The notes under the pieces: generated by a model | The model's input: the letters and a program-made list of their open reading frames with translations, nothing else | The model's database searches: none | What the model was told of the DNA's origin: nothing | Shown here: in pieces, positions 28,517 through 37,999 of the stretch | Layout: every line of letters begins with the position of its first letter | Position numbering within the stretch: the stretch's first letter is position 1 | Position numbers and translations under genes: made by a program | Source of the DNA: an uncultured Lachnospiraceae bacterium | GTDB lineage: Bacteria > Bacillota > Clostridia > Lachnospirales > Lachnospiraceae | Length of the DNA stretch: 64,000 bases | Direction of reading: 5' to 3' | Assembly: GCA_902779395.1 (NCBI GenBank) | Contig: CACZBK010000006.1 | Coordinates: forward strand, 1-64,000

Positions 28517-28638
28517 AATTTTGACCTCCGACGCGCTATTATAACCCATTTATATCAGATTGTATATCATTTATTTCCGTTACTCTCGGAGCTTATGTCC
28601 CGCAGGGTTATTCCTTCATGGGGCAAAAGTCAAGCCTC

Positions 28639-28666
28639 TATGCATTATGCATTATGCATTATGCAT
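28639..28666. repeat. Four tandem copies of TATGCAT
   Basis: A perfect 7-base unit repeated four times in the spacer between the two divergent lipoprotein genes, about 44 bases upstream of the rightward -35. Such perfect short repeats can change copy number by slippage. Confidence 0.9.
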
Positions 28667-28709
28667 GAATACACCGCCCATATTTTAGATATTTTGTATA
28701 TAAAGCATA

Positions 28710-28738
28710 TTGTTTTGAAATCGCTGTGGCTATATACT
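28710..28738 (+). promoter_or_regulatory. Promoter of the rightward lipoprotein gene
   Basis: -35 TTGTTT (28710-28715), 17-base spacer, -10 TATACT (28733-28738). The transcript would start near 28745, leaving about 60 untranslated bases before the ATG. Confidence 0.55.
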
Positions 28739-28807
28739 TTGAAACACGATCAGATAACATAATAATAACGGATCATGATAACATGTAAATGACATCCAAG
28801 GAGGAAA

Positions 28808-29830
28808 ATGATGAAAAAGAGATTTATATCCGCTTTGATCGGCACCATGATTTTATCTTTAACAGCCTGCGGCACAACTGCACCCGAGACAGCCCCTTCA
28901 GAACCCGAAGTACAGGAAGAGGTTCCGGCCGAAGAAACAGAAACACCCCCGGAGACTGCTCCCGAAACAGCTGAAATAACCGAAGATATTGTTGAGGATG
29001 AATATATAGAAGACGATGTAGTAGACAAACCTGATTTTACCGGCACATATACCGAGCCCATATCCGGAAGATGCTCCATCGAGATCGAATACTTAAGCGG
29101 AGATGACCATAAAGTAAACGTTCGCTGGGCAAGCAGCGCATTTGAGTCTTCAAACTGGGAAATGACTGCTACTTATTACGAATCTACAGGCCTGCTTGAA
29201 TATACGAATGCCAAGTACTATATCCGGACCTATACCGATGATACAACTTATACCGATGATGTACAGTATACCGACGGTGCCGGCGAGTTCTGGTTCGCGG
29301 AAGACGGCAGCCTGGGCTGGAGAAGTGCCAACAGCGATATCGACGGCATTACCGGAGATACCTTCTTTGAGAGACTGCCGGAAAACCTGGGAATGGCAAA
29401 CCCCTGGACTGATACCGACAGCGCAGATACTGCCGCACAGGGCGCTGAAGTAGGCTACTTTATGGTTCCCGAAAGCAAGGCAACATATAATGATCATTTG
29501 GTTTACATTACTGAATTCAGATACATGGAACACCTTGCAGAAGCAAGAGGTTCTATAGGTGCAGCCGAACTAACGATACGCAAGGGATTAAAACAGGAAA
29601 GTGATGATGTTTCCGGTGATTACAACACATACGCTTATAACTGGACTTTTAATACTGAAGACGGTTTTGTTGTAAACTGCTACGGAAACGAAAAAGGAAA
29701 GACCATGAAGGCTGTCTGGTTATCCGACAACTTCAGCTACAGCGTTAATGTCATGGGTCAGGGAGATGAATCCGATACTTACGGTCTTGATGATGAAACA
29801 ATGCATCTTCTCGTTGAAGATATACAGTAA
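28808..29830 (+). CDS. Lipoprotein, unknown function
   Basis: 340-residue lipoprotein. Signal peptide with lipobox LTAC (Cys near residue 19), then an acidic Pro/Glu/Thr linker to about residue 70. Two unassigned domains follow, the first (about 75-195) beta-rich with a repeated TYTDD motif, the second from about 215 to the end. GGAGG sits four bases before the first of two ATG codons. Probably exposed on the outer face of the membrane. Confidence 0.75.
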   Translation: MMKKRFISALIGTMILSLTACGTTAPETAPSEPEVQEEVPAEETETPPETAPETAEITEDIVEDEYIEDDVVDKPDFTGTYTEPISGRCSIEIEYLSGDDHKVNVRWASSAFESSNWEMTATYYESTGLLEYTNAKYYIRTYTDDTTYTDDVQYTDGAGEFWFAEDGSLGWRSANSDIDGITGDTFFERLPENLGMANPWTDTDSADTAAQGAEVGYFMVPESKATYNDHLVYITEFRYMEHLAEARGSIGAAELTIRKGLKQESDDVSGDYNTYAYNWTFNTEDGFVVNCYGNEKGKTMKAVWLSDNFSYSVNVMGQGDESDTYGLDDETMHLLVEDIQ

Positions 29831-29860
29831 TAAAATACACGACACTCTTATCTATACAAG

Positions 29861-29900
29861 GAAAAGCAGATCCCGGAATATATTCCCCGATCTGCTTTTC
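29861..29900 (+). terminator. Intrinsic terminator of the lipoprotein gene
   Basis: Twelve-base perfect stem, 29861-29872 with 29889-29900, around a 16-base loop, followed by TTTG. It ends the lipoprotein transcript and directly abuts the next promoter. Confidence 0.8.
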
Positions 29901-29901
29901 T

Positions 29902-29930
29902 TTGTATAAATCCTTTTAATATGATATAAT
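29902..29930 (+). promoter_or_regulatory. Promoter giving a nearly leaderless transcript
   Basis: -35 TTGTAT (29902-29907), 17-base spacer, -10 TATAAT (29925-29930). The expected start of transcription, seven bases after the -10, is 29937, only two bases before the ATG at 29939. No ribosome site is present. Confidence 0.6.
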
Positions 29931-29938
29931 TTCAGATC

Positions 29939-31171
29939 ATGAATGATACGAAAGAAAAAAAACATATCTCAGCTTATTTAAAAACAGTATTGATCATGAC
30001 CACACTTATCATCATACTGTCACTTCCCGCACTCTCTCCGCATTTATGTGACATGTATACCGACAAGTGTTATCCCATCCTTTGCGATACTATCAGCCAT
30101 ATTACGGCGCTTTTTCCTTTTGCCGTAGGCGAGATACTGATGTATGCCGGTATACTGATGCTCATAACAGCCGTTATTCTCCTGCTGCTGTTTATTTTCT
30201 TTCACAGGAAAACAGCTTACAGGAAATTTATAGCCGGATATTTTAAAAGCTTTTCCATAATACTTTTAAGCATAATACTGATCTATATCCCCACATGGTT
30301 TGTTCCTTTCTGCGGAACCGTCCTGGGGCATGGCGATCCCGTGCTCCGCACCGAATATACATACGAAGAAATATACTCCCTTCTTAGCTATTTCGCCGAT
30401 CAGGCCAATGCAGCTGCTGAAGAGATATACATAGCAGAAGACGGAAGCGTCGAATTCTATTCTCCCGAAACAAATTCGGCCATGGCAGCAAAAGCAATGG
30501 AAGATCTGGGAGACGAATTCTGCCGGCTGCGTGGTTATTATCCTCCGGTCAAGACCGCTATATGCTCGGATATATTGGACCGTATGAATATAGGCGGATA
30601 TAATTATCCCTATACCATGGAACCCACACACAACCGCTATATATCTCCTTTATACCAGCTGGCTCTGGATGCCCATGAATATGCCCATCATAAAGGATAC
30701 TATAAAGAAAATGAGGCCAACCTCCTAAGTTATCTGGCCCTCAGTAAAAGCAGCGATCCTTACTTAAGGCTGTCCGGATACTATGAGATGTATGACTATA
30801 TGTACTTCCCTTATCTTGAAGCCGGCGATAATATCCTTGATCAGATGATAGCCGCAGGTGAACTGGAACCGACGGGTAAAATAAGCTCGGAGGAAGATTT
30901 TCTGCACGCCCTGCAGCAAAGAGAGGCCATCCTTGGAAAAGAACCGGAGTTAAGTGACCGGGTATATTATATATATGATGCCGGTATGGATATTCAACAG
31001 GAACTCTATGATGAAGATGAACATGTGATAGACAGCATGCCCGCAGTAGATGAAATGATATCCGATACCGCTGCCCAGGGCTGGAAGATTCAGGGTGAGA
31101 TCCTGCAGGATAACTCCTATAACGGAGTAGTGCTTCTTCTTTTACAGTATTTCTATGAAAAAAAGGAATGA
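29939..31171 (+). CDS. DUF3810 membrane protein, possible zinc peptidase
   Basis: 410-residue protein. Three N-terminal hydrophobic segments (about 13-32, 60-88, 100-125) are followed by a large extracellular domain. That domain contains HEYAHHKG near residue 240, then NEANLLSYLAL. HExxH followed by a downstream Glu is the zinc-peptidase pattern of DUF3810 proteins; activity has not been shown for the family as far as I know. The ATG has no Shine-Dalgarno sequence and follows the -10 box by eight bases. The next Met (residue 20) falls inside the first helix and also lacks a ribosome site, so the first ATG is kept. Confidence 0.78.
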   Translation: MNDTKEKKHISAYLKTVLIMTTLIIILSLPALSPHLCDMYTDKCYPILCDTISHITALFPFAVGEILMYAGILMLITAVILLLLFIFFHRKTAYRKFIAGYFKSFSIILLSIILIYIPTWFVPFCGTVLGHGDPVLRTEYTYEEIYSLLSYFADQANAAAEEIYIAEDGSVEFYSPETNSAMAAKAMEDLGDEFCRLRGYYPPVKTAICSDILDRMNIGGYNYPYTMEPTHNRYISPLYQLALDAHEYAHHKGYYKENEANLLSYLALSKSSDPYLRLSGYYEMYDYMYFPYLEAGDNILDQMIAAGELEPTGKISSEEDFLHALQQREAILGKEPELSDRVYYIYDAGMDIQQELYDEDEHVIDSMPAVDEMISDTAAQGWKIQGEILQDNSYNGVVLLLLQYFYEKKE

Positions 31172-31190
31172 TACATCAGTATCACTCCTT
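31163..31190. terminator. Bidirectional terminator
   Basis: Stem 31165-31174 with 31179-31188 between convergent genes, with A-run before and T-run after on both strands. It overlaps the last codons of both flanking genes. Confidence 0.7.
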
Positions 31191-32000
31191 AAAGATCCTT
31201 TTTAACATCTCCATATATTTTATATACTCATCATCAGTCGTAAGATGCTCAAGTATGACCGGCATTTCAGGATCCAATTCATTCATTTTCGTAACATAAT
31301 ACTTCAGCGGAAATTCTCCGTCTCCCGGTCCGCACTCCTGAAGCCGCAGAGTATATCTTCGGTCTAAATGTACATCCTTTATATGACAGCTCCTGATCCT
31401 TTTACCCAGAAGCTGAACGCACTCATCAACAAGCTCTTTGGCATGAAAATATCTTTCTGCGGAACTTGTCATATTAATGATATCCATATGCACCGCAAAA
31501 CGGTCCCTGTCTACAGCTTCCAGAAGTTTTACGTATTCGCGCGGACCGGTAGGTATCATCCATGGCATGGGTTCAAGCGTAAAATATGTTTTCTTTACAT
31601 CAGCCCTGTCAATAATGCTTTTGACCATAGACACAGTCTGTTTCCATGCTTCTTCAGAATAATTTTCCTTATATCCGCCATCCCATATCGGACCAAAGGC
31701 ACCGGCAACATTGACGGCACATCTTGCTCCCAGAAAATCCGCCAGTCTGAGCTGTTCCACACAATAATCGGTATTTGCTGCCCGCTCCTTCGGATCGGCC
31801 GCCAGCGCATTGCGCCATATTCCCACTTCAGCTATGGTGAGTCCGGCTTTTACGGCAGCATCCTTATACTCGATTATCTTCTGTTCAGGTTCATTGCTCT
31901 GTACAGGAAAAACAACTGTTTTGCATCCAAGTTTTATCTGATTCTCAGCCCATTCTTCCGCAGTGGAATGCTTTAACGGTGATGATGTCCCAAGTCTCAT
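31182..32000 (-). CDS. Sugar phosphate isomerase/epimerase (TIM barrel)
   Basis: 272-residue member of the xylose-isomerase-like AP-endonuclease-2 fold. Metal-binding positions are visible in TLEPMPWM, VHMDIINM, SCHIKDVHL and VILEHL. Members interconvert keto sugars or inositol derivatives; the substrate is not predictable. Its GGAGG ribosome site overlaps the last codon and stop of the upstream FMN-enzyme gene, six bases away, so the two are translationally coupled and may act in one pathway. Confidence 0.8.
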   Translation of the reverse strand: MRLGTSSPLKHSTAEEWAENQIKLGCKTVVFPVQSNEPEQKIIEYKDAAVKAGLTIAEVGIWRNALAADPKERAANTDYCVEQLRLADFLGARCAVNVAGAFGPIWDGGYKENYSEEAWKQTVSMVKSIIDRADVKKTYFTLEPMPWMIPTGPREYVKLLEAVDRDRFAVHMDIINMTSSAERYFHAKELVDECVQLLGKRIRSCHIKDVHLDRRYTLRLQECGPGDGEFPLKYYVTKMNELDPEMPVILEHLTTDDEYIKYMEMLKRIFKE

Positions 32001-32006
32001 ATGACA

Positions 32007-32915
32007 TTACCTCCATTGCTGTGTATAATGCAAAACACTGTCATCTATATCCTCAACTTTGGCAAATCCCGTAAAGCTCATGATATACCGAAGCTCATTA
32101 CCAATATGTTCGATAAATCTTTTTACACCCTCTGTACCATCCTTTTCAAGGGATGGCATCATAGATCTTCCCACAGCACATGCATCTGCTCCGAGTGCCA
32201 GGGCTTTAAAGACATCAGCTCCGCTCTCTATTCCGCAATCTACGATTATCTTCACATCTCTTCCGGCTAAAGCTTCCCTGATCTTCGGCAATACCAGCAT
32301 AGGAGGTACTGCGTAAGGAAGACGTCCATGATGATGGCTGACTATGATCGCCTTTGCACCTGCTTCGGCGCACTTAAGAGCATCCTGTACACTCAGAACA
32401 CCTTTTACCACAAAAGGCAGTCCTGTCATCTCTATATATGATCGCAGCATGTCCTGAGTCTGTACATCCATCAGTTCGCCAACACATATGTCACATCCGT
32501 TTTCTCCGAAAATATGGTCTATATCCATTCCTATGCCGAAAGCGCCTACACTTTCCGCATACTGCATCTGATCTCTGACTTTAGCGTTATCTGCATAAGG
32601 TTTAACTATCCTTACGGTTTTAGCGCCGGTATCAGCTATTTCCTTAAACTGTTCATTTTCCATCATCCCCACAAAGTTCAGGATATTTGTTTCCTTTGCG
32701 GCTATAGAGTATTCCTCAAGCCCGGTATATTTTCTTCCGGCATAATTTTTCAGATGCGAAAAAGCCGGCATCATAACAGGCATATCAAATTTAACTCCGA
32801 ATAAAGATGTGGAAATATCCGCGACCACCGAGTCAATAAGACGCTCTTCAAAAAGAATTGAATCCATATACTTTTGCGTTATCTCATTCGCATCGGAAAT
32901 CCTCGTATAAGCCAT
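32007..32915 (-). CDS. FMN-dependent alpha-hydroxy-acid oxidoreductase
   Basis: 302-residue barrel of the lactate oxidase/glycolate oxidase family. The proton-abstracting His-Gly-Arg region reads VSHHHGRLPY (about residues 195-204), where relatives have SNHGGRQLD. The FMN-phosphate site follows as VDCGIESGADVFKALALGADACAVGR. The protein is about 50 residues shorter than classical members. A GGAGG site precedes the ATG. Sharing an operon with a sugar isomerase, it may oxidise a hydroxy acid from a sugar acid. Confidence 0.82.
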   Translation of the reverse strand: MAYTRISDANEITQKYMDSILFEERLIDSVVADISTSLFGVKFDMPVMMPAFSHLKNYAGRKYTGLEEYSIAAKETNILNFVGMMENEQFKEIADTGAKTVRIVKPYADNAKVRDQMQYAESVGAFGIGMDIDHIFGENGCDICVGELMDVQTQDMLRSYIEMTGLPFVVKGVLSVQDALKCAEAGAKAIIVSHHHGRLPYAVPPMLVLPKIREALAGRDVKIIVDCGIESGADVFKALALGADACAVGRSMMPSLEKDGTEGVKRFIEHIGNELRYIMSFTGFAKVEDIDDSVLHYTQQWR

Positions 32916-33039
32916 AACCCACCTCCATTATCATAATACCGTCACCCGGTCCACTAAATGAATGATACTTATGTACCGGATTTTTTTCTCCTTATTATTT
33001 GACTTATATCGTATCATTTTTTGTTAAGCTTTTTACAGA

Positions 33040-35424
33040 TCACAAGCCGTATTTTTCACGCATCCTCCCGGAGGGTACATAATCACCAAGGATATTATCG
33101 GCATATTCCAAGATCTCTTCATAACTGAAAAGCCTTACCGTATAATACTTAAAATCATTTCTCATAACTATTATCTTCCCCTGATCCTCTTCTATATACC
33201 ATATACCGTCTATGCTTGCTATATGCTGAAAATTTCTGTCAAACAATTCCATATTTCCGTTTACCATAGCATAACAGTCTATTTCTTCCAGATAAGTAAA
33301 CTGCGATGTGTATCCGCCAAATCCATAAAACACCCTGACTTCTTCCAGGCTCTCACTGTCATATATATGTACCGAACCATCCAGCATGGTTATTGCATAA
33401 TATGCTCCATCTTCTGACATTATTCCATGATCATACATAAACATATCAAAATCATCCAGGCTCTTAAACGCATCCTTTATAGTCACATCCTCGATCACTT
33501 CACTGAACACTTCTTCTTCATCCAATGGTTCCGTCTCGCTAAAAGCTATCCCTTCCGATCGCCGATATATCGCCACACCATCAGTTTTAGCATAATTCAT
33601 ATATATATTTCCGTTGCAGTAATCAAAAGATATCACCCTGTTCTTTTCTTTGTCACCGAACACATCTTTAGTAAGTTCGTACCCGATCTGATCATCTGAC
33701 AATGCATAGATCTCGCCGTCTGCATCAACCACCACAATGTTCCCTTCAAATCTGAAAACCTTTAACGGATATTCGGAAATCCCGAATCCGCTCAGATAAT
33801 TAAGATCTGTATCATAGACGACCATCCTGTCCTCGGTTCCGATTATCAGCTCATCATCATAGCGTTCCATCAGACCGAAATACTCTGTTCCCATATTTAT
33901 TTCCTTTATTATCTTTCCATTCAAAATATCATAATTGCATATATATGTATCTCCAAATCCTCCATACGCATCAAATGTTGAATATAACAGACTGATACCC
34001 TTATCATTTACAGCCATCGCATCTACCATTCCGCTAACAGGAGCTTTGACCGAATTGACAGCTTTTCCGTTTTTTAAGTCCAGGAGTATCACCCATTCTG
34101 TAGTACCTGTATCAGTGTAATTTCTTACTCTTATGAGGGACTGATCTCCGTCTTCACTGAATTCCGTCAGCATTTCATACCACTCCGGTTTAAAATCGAT
34201 CCCCAGCTCATCATAGCTTATCTTATATACGGCTTCCTTCCCTCTGTAAATAGAAAAACCTTCATCCGTAGTACAGATAACCTCTTCTCCTGTGGGCGAC
34301 TGAAAACAATATGTCACATCATCCAGAGCCGTCACCTCATTATTATCTATGCTAAGATAAAAAATCTCACCATTATTACTATAGAAAAGTCCCTCATCTT
34401 TGTAAAAAGCAAACACCTTATCGTTAGAATTGACAGCAGCATAAATATTCTTACTATCTATATCAAGAATATAATATCTGTTTATTCTTTCGTTTCCGAC
34501 AATGATCTTTTTACCGCCCGGTGCAAGTATCGATGTATCCGAAAGAACGGGAGCTGTAAGCATATCCACCGGTACATAGTATTCTTTACTGTAAATCTCC
34601 GATGCTTTAACAAGTGCCCTGAATGCATCACCGGAGATATTATCATCTTTCACATCAGGCAGTACACTCCTTGCTGCATACAGCGCATCCATTCTATACC
34701 CAAGATCAAACAGTTCAGCTGCATTCTGAGCCATACTGTCTGCATATTTTTTTTCTATTTCATTTTTCTGTTCACGTATAGTACTGATAAAGTACAGACT
34801 CTGAAATAAAAAGAGCAGGATTATTCCTAATATGATCCCTGAAAAAAAAGTTCTCCTCTTCAGTTGCTCAAGGCGGTGCCTCTGTTTAAGATCGTCATAA
34901 TTAAGCTTCAATATTGCTGCCGAAAGCTTGATCACACAATCACGGAGCGAACGTCTTCCACCCCTGGCATCGGCCGCCAGAGGTTCTTTTTCGATCCTGA
35001 CTAAAACTTCATTTCCCTCAGGATCCTTTTCTGTTACATCTTCATAAAAAAAACTCTCCGGAAAAGAATCTTCCGGCTCTCCCTCAATAAGAACGGGAAG
35101 GATGTTTTTCTTACCGTGAAGCTTTGTAAAGATCTCGATCTCTTTCATGCACCATTCGGAATCTTTAAGCCTGGGAGAACATATAACTATAAGATACTCG
35201 GAATTCCTCAGAGCATCAAGAATAGCATCGGACAGGCTGTCAGTTACCGGCAGCTCTGCTTCATCACGAAACACTCTGCCCAGAACATTTCGTGAGAGCT
35301 TTTCTCTGAGTTCTTTGGGGATACGATAGTTTTCAAGCTTTTTATGCAATGCTTTTGCTATAGTCTTATCCGGCTCACAATGGCGGTAACTGATAAATGC
35401 ATTGTATCTTACATCTTCACTCAT
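33040..35424 (-). CDS. TIR domain, membrane helix and beta-propeller protein
   Basis: 794-residue protein. A TIR domain (about residues 5-130) begins YNAFISYRH and carries SEWCMKEIE, where Glu95 matches the catalytic glutamate of TIR NAD-hydrolases. A single membrane helix follows (about 193-214), then a short coiled segment. A C-terminal region of about 550 residues repeats beta-blades with YD..(T/S)..G patterns, resembling a WD40 or quinoprotein propeller on the outer face. This suggests an external sensor coupled to a cytoplasmic TIR effector. Similar proteins occur widely in Lachnospiraceae; their role is unsettled. It begins 26 bases after the HD-GYP gene stop. Confidence 0.85.
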   Translation of the reverse strand: MSEDVRYNAFISYRHCEPDKTIAKALHKKLENYRIPKELREKLSRNVLGRVFRDEAELPVTDSLSDAILDALRNSEYLIVICSPRLKDSEWCMKEIEIFTKLHGKKNILPVLIEGEPEDSFPESFFYEDVTEKDPEGNEVLVRIEKEPLAADARGGRRSLRDCVIKLSAAILKLNYDDLKQRHRLEQLKRRTFFSGIILGIILLFLFQSLYFISTIREQKNEIEKKYADSMAQNAAELFDLGYRMDALYAARSVLPDVKDDNISGDAFRALVKASEIYSKEYYVPVDMLTAPVLSDTSILAPGGKKIIVGNERINRYYILDIDSKNIYAAVNSNDKVFAFYKDEGLFYSNNGEIFYLSIDNNEVTALDDVTYCFQSPTGEEVICTTDEGFSIYRGKEAVYKISYDELGIDFKPEWYEMLTEFSEDGDQSLIRVRNYTDTGTTEWVILLDLKNGKAVNSVKAPVSGMVDAMAVNDKGISLLYSTFDAYGGFGDTYICNYDILNGKIIKEINMGTEYFGLMERYDDELIIGTEDRMVVYDTDLNYLSGFGISEYPLKVFRFEGNIVVVDADGEIYALSDDQIGYELTKDVFGDKEKNRVISFDYCNGNIYMNYAKTDGVAIYRRSEGIAFSETEPLDEEEVFSEVIEDVTIKDAFKSLDDFDMFMYDHGIMSEDGAYYAITMLDGSVHIYDSESLEEVRVFYGFGGYTSQFTYLEEIDCYAMVNGNMELFDRNFQHIASIDGIWYIEEDQGKIIVMRNDFKYYTVRLFSYEEILEYADNILGDYVPSGRMREKYGL

Positions 35425-35450
35425 TTCCGATAGATCCTCAATAATACCTT

Positions 35451-37160
35451 TTAAAGCGTCTTGTAGTATTCTTCAAGTCTGGGACGTGCTTTTTCATAAA
35501 TACTCTTCATAGCCGGATCAAACTGGCTCCCCATCCCTTCCATTATTATCTTATCTGCTTTTTCAAAATCGAAAGCTTCCTTATAAACTCTTTTACTTAC
35601 AAGTGCATCATATACATCGGCAACAGCCATGATCCTTGCTTCAATAGGTATTGCCTCTCCGACAAGCCCTTCCGGGTATCCTGAACCGTCCCAGCGTTCA
35701 TGATGATAGTGCGCAACGTTCTCCGCAATACTTTTAAAGGATTCATCATCTGTATTATAAAGCACATCATGTATCACACGCGCCCCTTCGGCTGCATGCT
35801 TTTTCATTATCTCATATTCTTCCGGGGTAAATTTCCCGGGTTTTCTCAACACGGCATCATCAACGGCTATCTTTCCAAGATCGTGCATTGGAGCGGCTTT
35901 GATCACATCCCTGCAGAATTCCTCAGATAGCGACATCTGCCCTTCATTCAGTATTTCATCGATAAGTATCTTAACACCCTGACTGGTACGCTTTATATGC
36001 CCTCCTGTGGAATTGTCACGGCTTTCAACCATTACTGCAAGACTCATGATAAGATTGTCGTGCATATCCACTATATGCCTGGTTTTTTCCTCTACCTCTT
36101 CCTTTAATTTTTCATTATAGTTATCCAGCAGGCGTATATATTTCTGTTTTTCGGTATCATCGGTAAAGCTTACGATATAACCACGCTTGCGGTTTCCCTC
36201 ATACAGATAGGCAACATTTACATTATAGATCCTGTCATCTTCCTTATCCTCCTCGTCATTATGTAAAATATATACATACTGGTTATTTGAAGGATTACGT
36301 TTAAAACTGTCAAGATAATGTCTTAATTTTCTTTCAGATTGGCCATATCCAAGCACCTCATCGATCGCAAGTTCAGCAAGTTCCGGAATGATCTGTTTAG
36401 CCGAATCATTACTTCCGATATAGCAATAATGAAAATCAAAAGTCACAAAACCCATGGCATTTTCTTTCACCATGGAATCTATCACGGTATTGGCAACATC
36501 ATACAGATTGACCCTGTATATTATAAGAATATATACAAGTTGGGCTATCACGTATCCCAACGGTATCAGATCGATATTCTGTATGATCCTTCTTCCTAAG
36601 AAGAATGTCACAAGACAGATGAGATCCGGAAGGATCAACAGCATAACTACCGTTCTGGGAACCTGACTTTTCACGAACCTGGCGTATATAACCGCGATAA
36701 GTCCTATTAAGAAAAACAGAACCGAAAACACGAAGAACAATGTGTGCATGTAACCATATTCCCTGTACAGTACCGGTATGCCCTCCACGATCTTATATGA
36801 CATACTGCTGTAGAAAACATCCGAATACCCGATGGTAAGAACACTGCTGTACATTATCACACATATGGAAAACATCAGTATCCTGAGTAACCTGCTTATC
36901 TCTATGGCACACAGATTAAAGATACTGAATAGAATAAATATCTGCAGGAAACTGCCGCCCAAATAACAGATCTTCATGGCATTGACAGCTTCACCTATGG
37001 CTCCTGAGATCCCATAAAGAAAATAACCAAGACAGGAAATGGGAACCATGGTAAATACTATGGTAAAATTCACATCAAAATGCTTATGCCACATATAAAT
37101 GTAGATACCGGACAATATAAGGGATGCTGCTAATAAGCTGCCGTAATATATCAGTGCCAA
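35451..37160 (-). CDS. Membrane HD-GYP cyclic di-GMP phosphodiesterase
   Basis: 569-residue protein expected to hydrolyse cyclic di-GMP. The first 220 residues form seven to eight membrane helices of the histidine-kinase 7TM sensor type. A PAS-like segment (about 230-335) and a coiled coil (340-370) follow. The HD-GYP domain (375-560) has the catalytic HD pair at 426-427 and HHERWDGSGYPEG at 486-498, both intact. It precedes the TIR gene with a 26-base gap. A GGDEF enzyme also lies in this window (0.4-1.5 kb) but far away. Confidence 0.92.
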   Translation of the reverse strand: MALIYYGSLLAASLILSGIYIYMWHKHFDVNFTIVFTMVPISCLGYFLYGISGAIGEAVNAMKICYLGGSFLQIFILFSIFNLCAIEISRLLRILMFSICVIMYSSVLTIGYSDVFYSSMSYKIVEGIPVLYREYGYMHTLFFVFSVLFFLIGLIAVIYARFVKSQVPRTVVMLLILPDLICLVTFFLGRRIIQNIDLIPLGYVIAQLVYILIIYRVNLYDVANTVIDSMVKENAMGFVTFDFHYCYIGSNDSAKQIIPELAELAIDEVLGYGQSERKLRHYLDSFKRNPSNNQYVYILHNDEEDKEDDRIYNVNVAYLYEGNRKRGYIVSFTDDTEKQKYIRLLDNYNEKLKEEVEEKTRHIVDMHDNLIMSLAVMVESRDNSTGGHIKRTSQGVKILIDEILNEGQMSLSEEFCRDVIKAAPMHDLGKIAVDDAVLRKPGKFTPEEYEIMKKHAAEGARVIHDVLYNTDDESFKSIAENVAHYHHERWDGSGYPEGLVGEAIPIEARIMAVADVYDALVSKRVYKEAFDFEKADKIIMEGMGSQFDPAMKSIYEKARPRLEEYYKTL

Positions 37161-37201
37161 AATTTTTCCCTCCTTTCCGATGTCCTTACATTTATGCCGA
37201 T

Positions 37202-37999
37202 CTATCTGAGATCACTTATCTTTATATCGATATCCCCTGTAGCAGTCGAAATACTGCATTTCCCCCCCGAAGTATCTGGTACATGTACATCTCCCGTTTC
37301 TGACCCGGCTTCAAAACTCTTATCCGACAGGATCGTTCCGCTGACATCACCGGTCTTGGTCTTTATATATATCGTGGACGCATCACAGGAATTAAGCCTC
37401 ACATCTCCGGTAGATGTGGAAACAGAAAGATCATCTTTAACAAGTGTGGAGATCTCCACATCACCTGTTTCTACAGCCAGGCTTACATTATCAGCCTTCG
37501 AAGCATGACACTTTATATCCCCTGTATCCGATCTGATACTGATATCCGTAAACGAAAAATCAGCGGGTACAACTGTATCTCCGGTATTTAATATGATATT
37601 TAATCCCTCATAGCTCACTTCCGGAAGACAGACTGTTATCTTAGGATCATCACCCCAGAACGCGAAAAATTCCAGCCAGTTCCGCTCGCTGACCGTATTG
37701 ATAACCAGAGTATCATCAATAACACTCACGCTATGCGGGGATTTTTCCTCTTCATAACATATCACGCTGCAGTTTCCGTCTTCCGATGGCCTGAAAATGA
37801 CATCTTCTGTTTTTCCGACTATACGGATATTTTTAAAGACGCCCTCCGCATCATACTGAACATTCTTATATGTTCCGTAACGCAGTCCACTCAGATCAAA
37901 CCCCATAGACATCACACACACTCCGCATATCACAGCACCCACTATGATAAAAAGCAAGCCTGTCAGAATTCCCTTTATACGTCTTCCCATTCCGCTCAC
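37202..37999 (-). CDS. DUF4097 beta-strand repeat protein
   Basis: 265-residue protein. One N-terminal membrane helix (about 10-32) is followed by a right-handed beta-repeat domain built from units of the form TGDV or TGDI (at least eight TGD motifs between residues 115 and 260). The family accompanies DUF1700 proteins and PadR regulators in Firmicutes; related genes take part in envelope-stress control. The start overlaps the DUF1700 stop by four bases. Confidence 0.82.
   Translation of the reverse strand: MSGMGRRIKGILTGLLFIIVGAVICGVCVMSMGFDLSGLRYGTYKNVQYDAEGVFKNIRIVGKTEDVIFRPSEDGNCSVICYEEEKSPHSVSVIDDTLVINTVSERNWLEFFAFWGDDPKITVCLPEVSYEGLNIILNTGDTVVPADFSFTDISIRSDTGDIKCHASKADNVSLAVETGDVEISTLVKDDLSVSTSTGDVRLNSCDASTIYIKTKTGDVSGTILSDKSFEAGSETGDVHVPDTSGGKCSISTATGDIDIKISDLR

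Noticed and set aside
32950-32992. Rightward terminator-like hairpin (CCGGT...ACCGG then T-run)
   Set aside because: Stem of five with a long loop and no rightward gene upstream to terminate.
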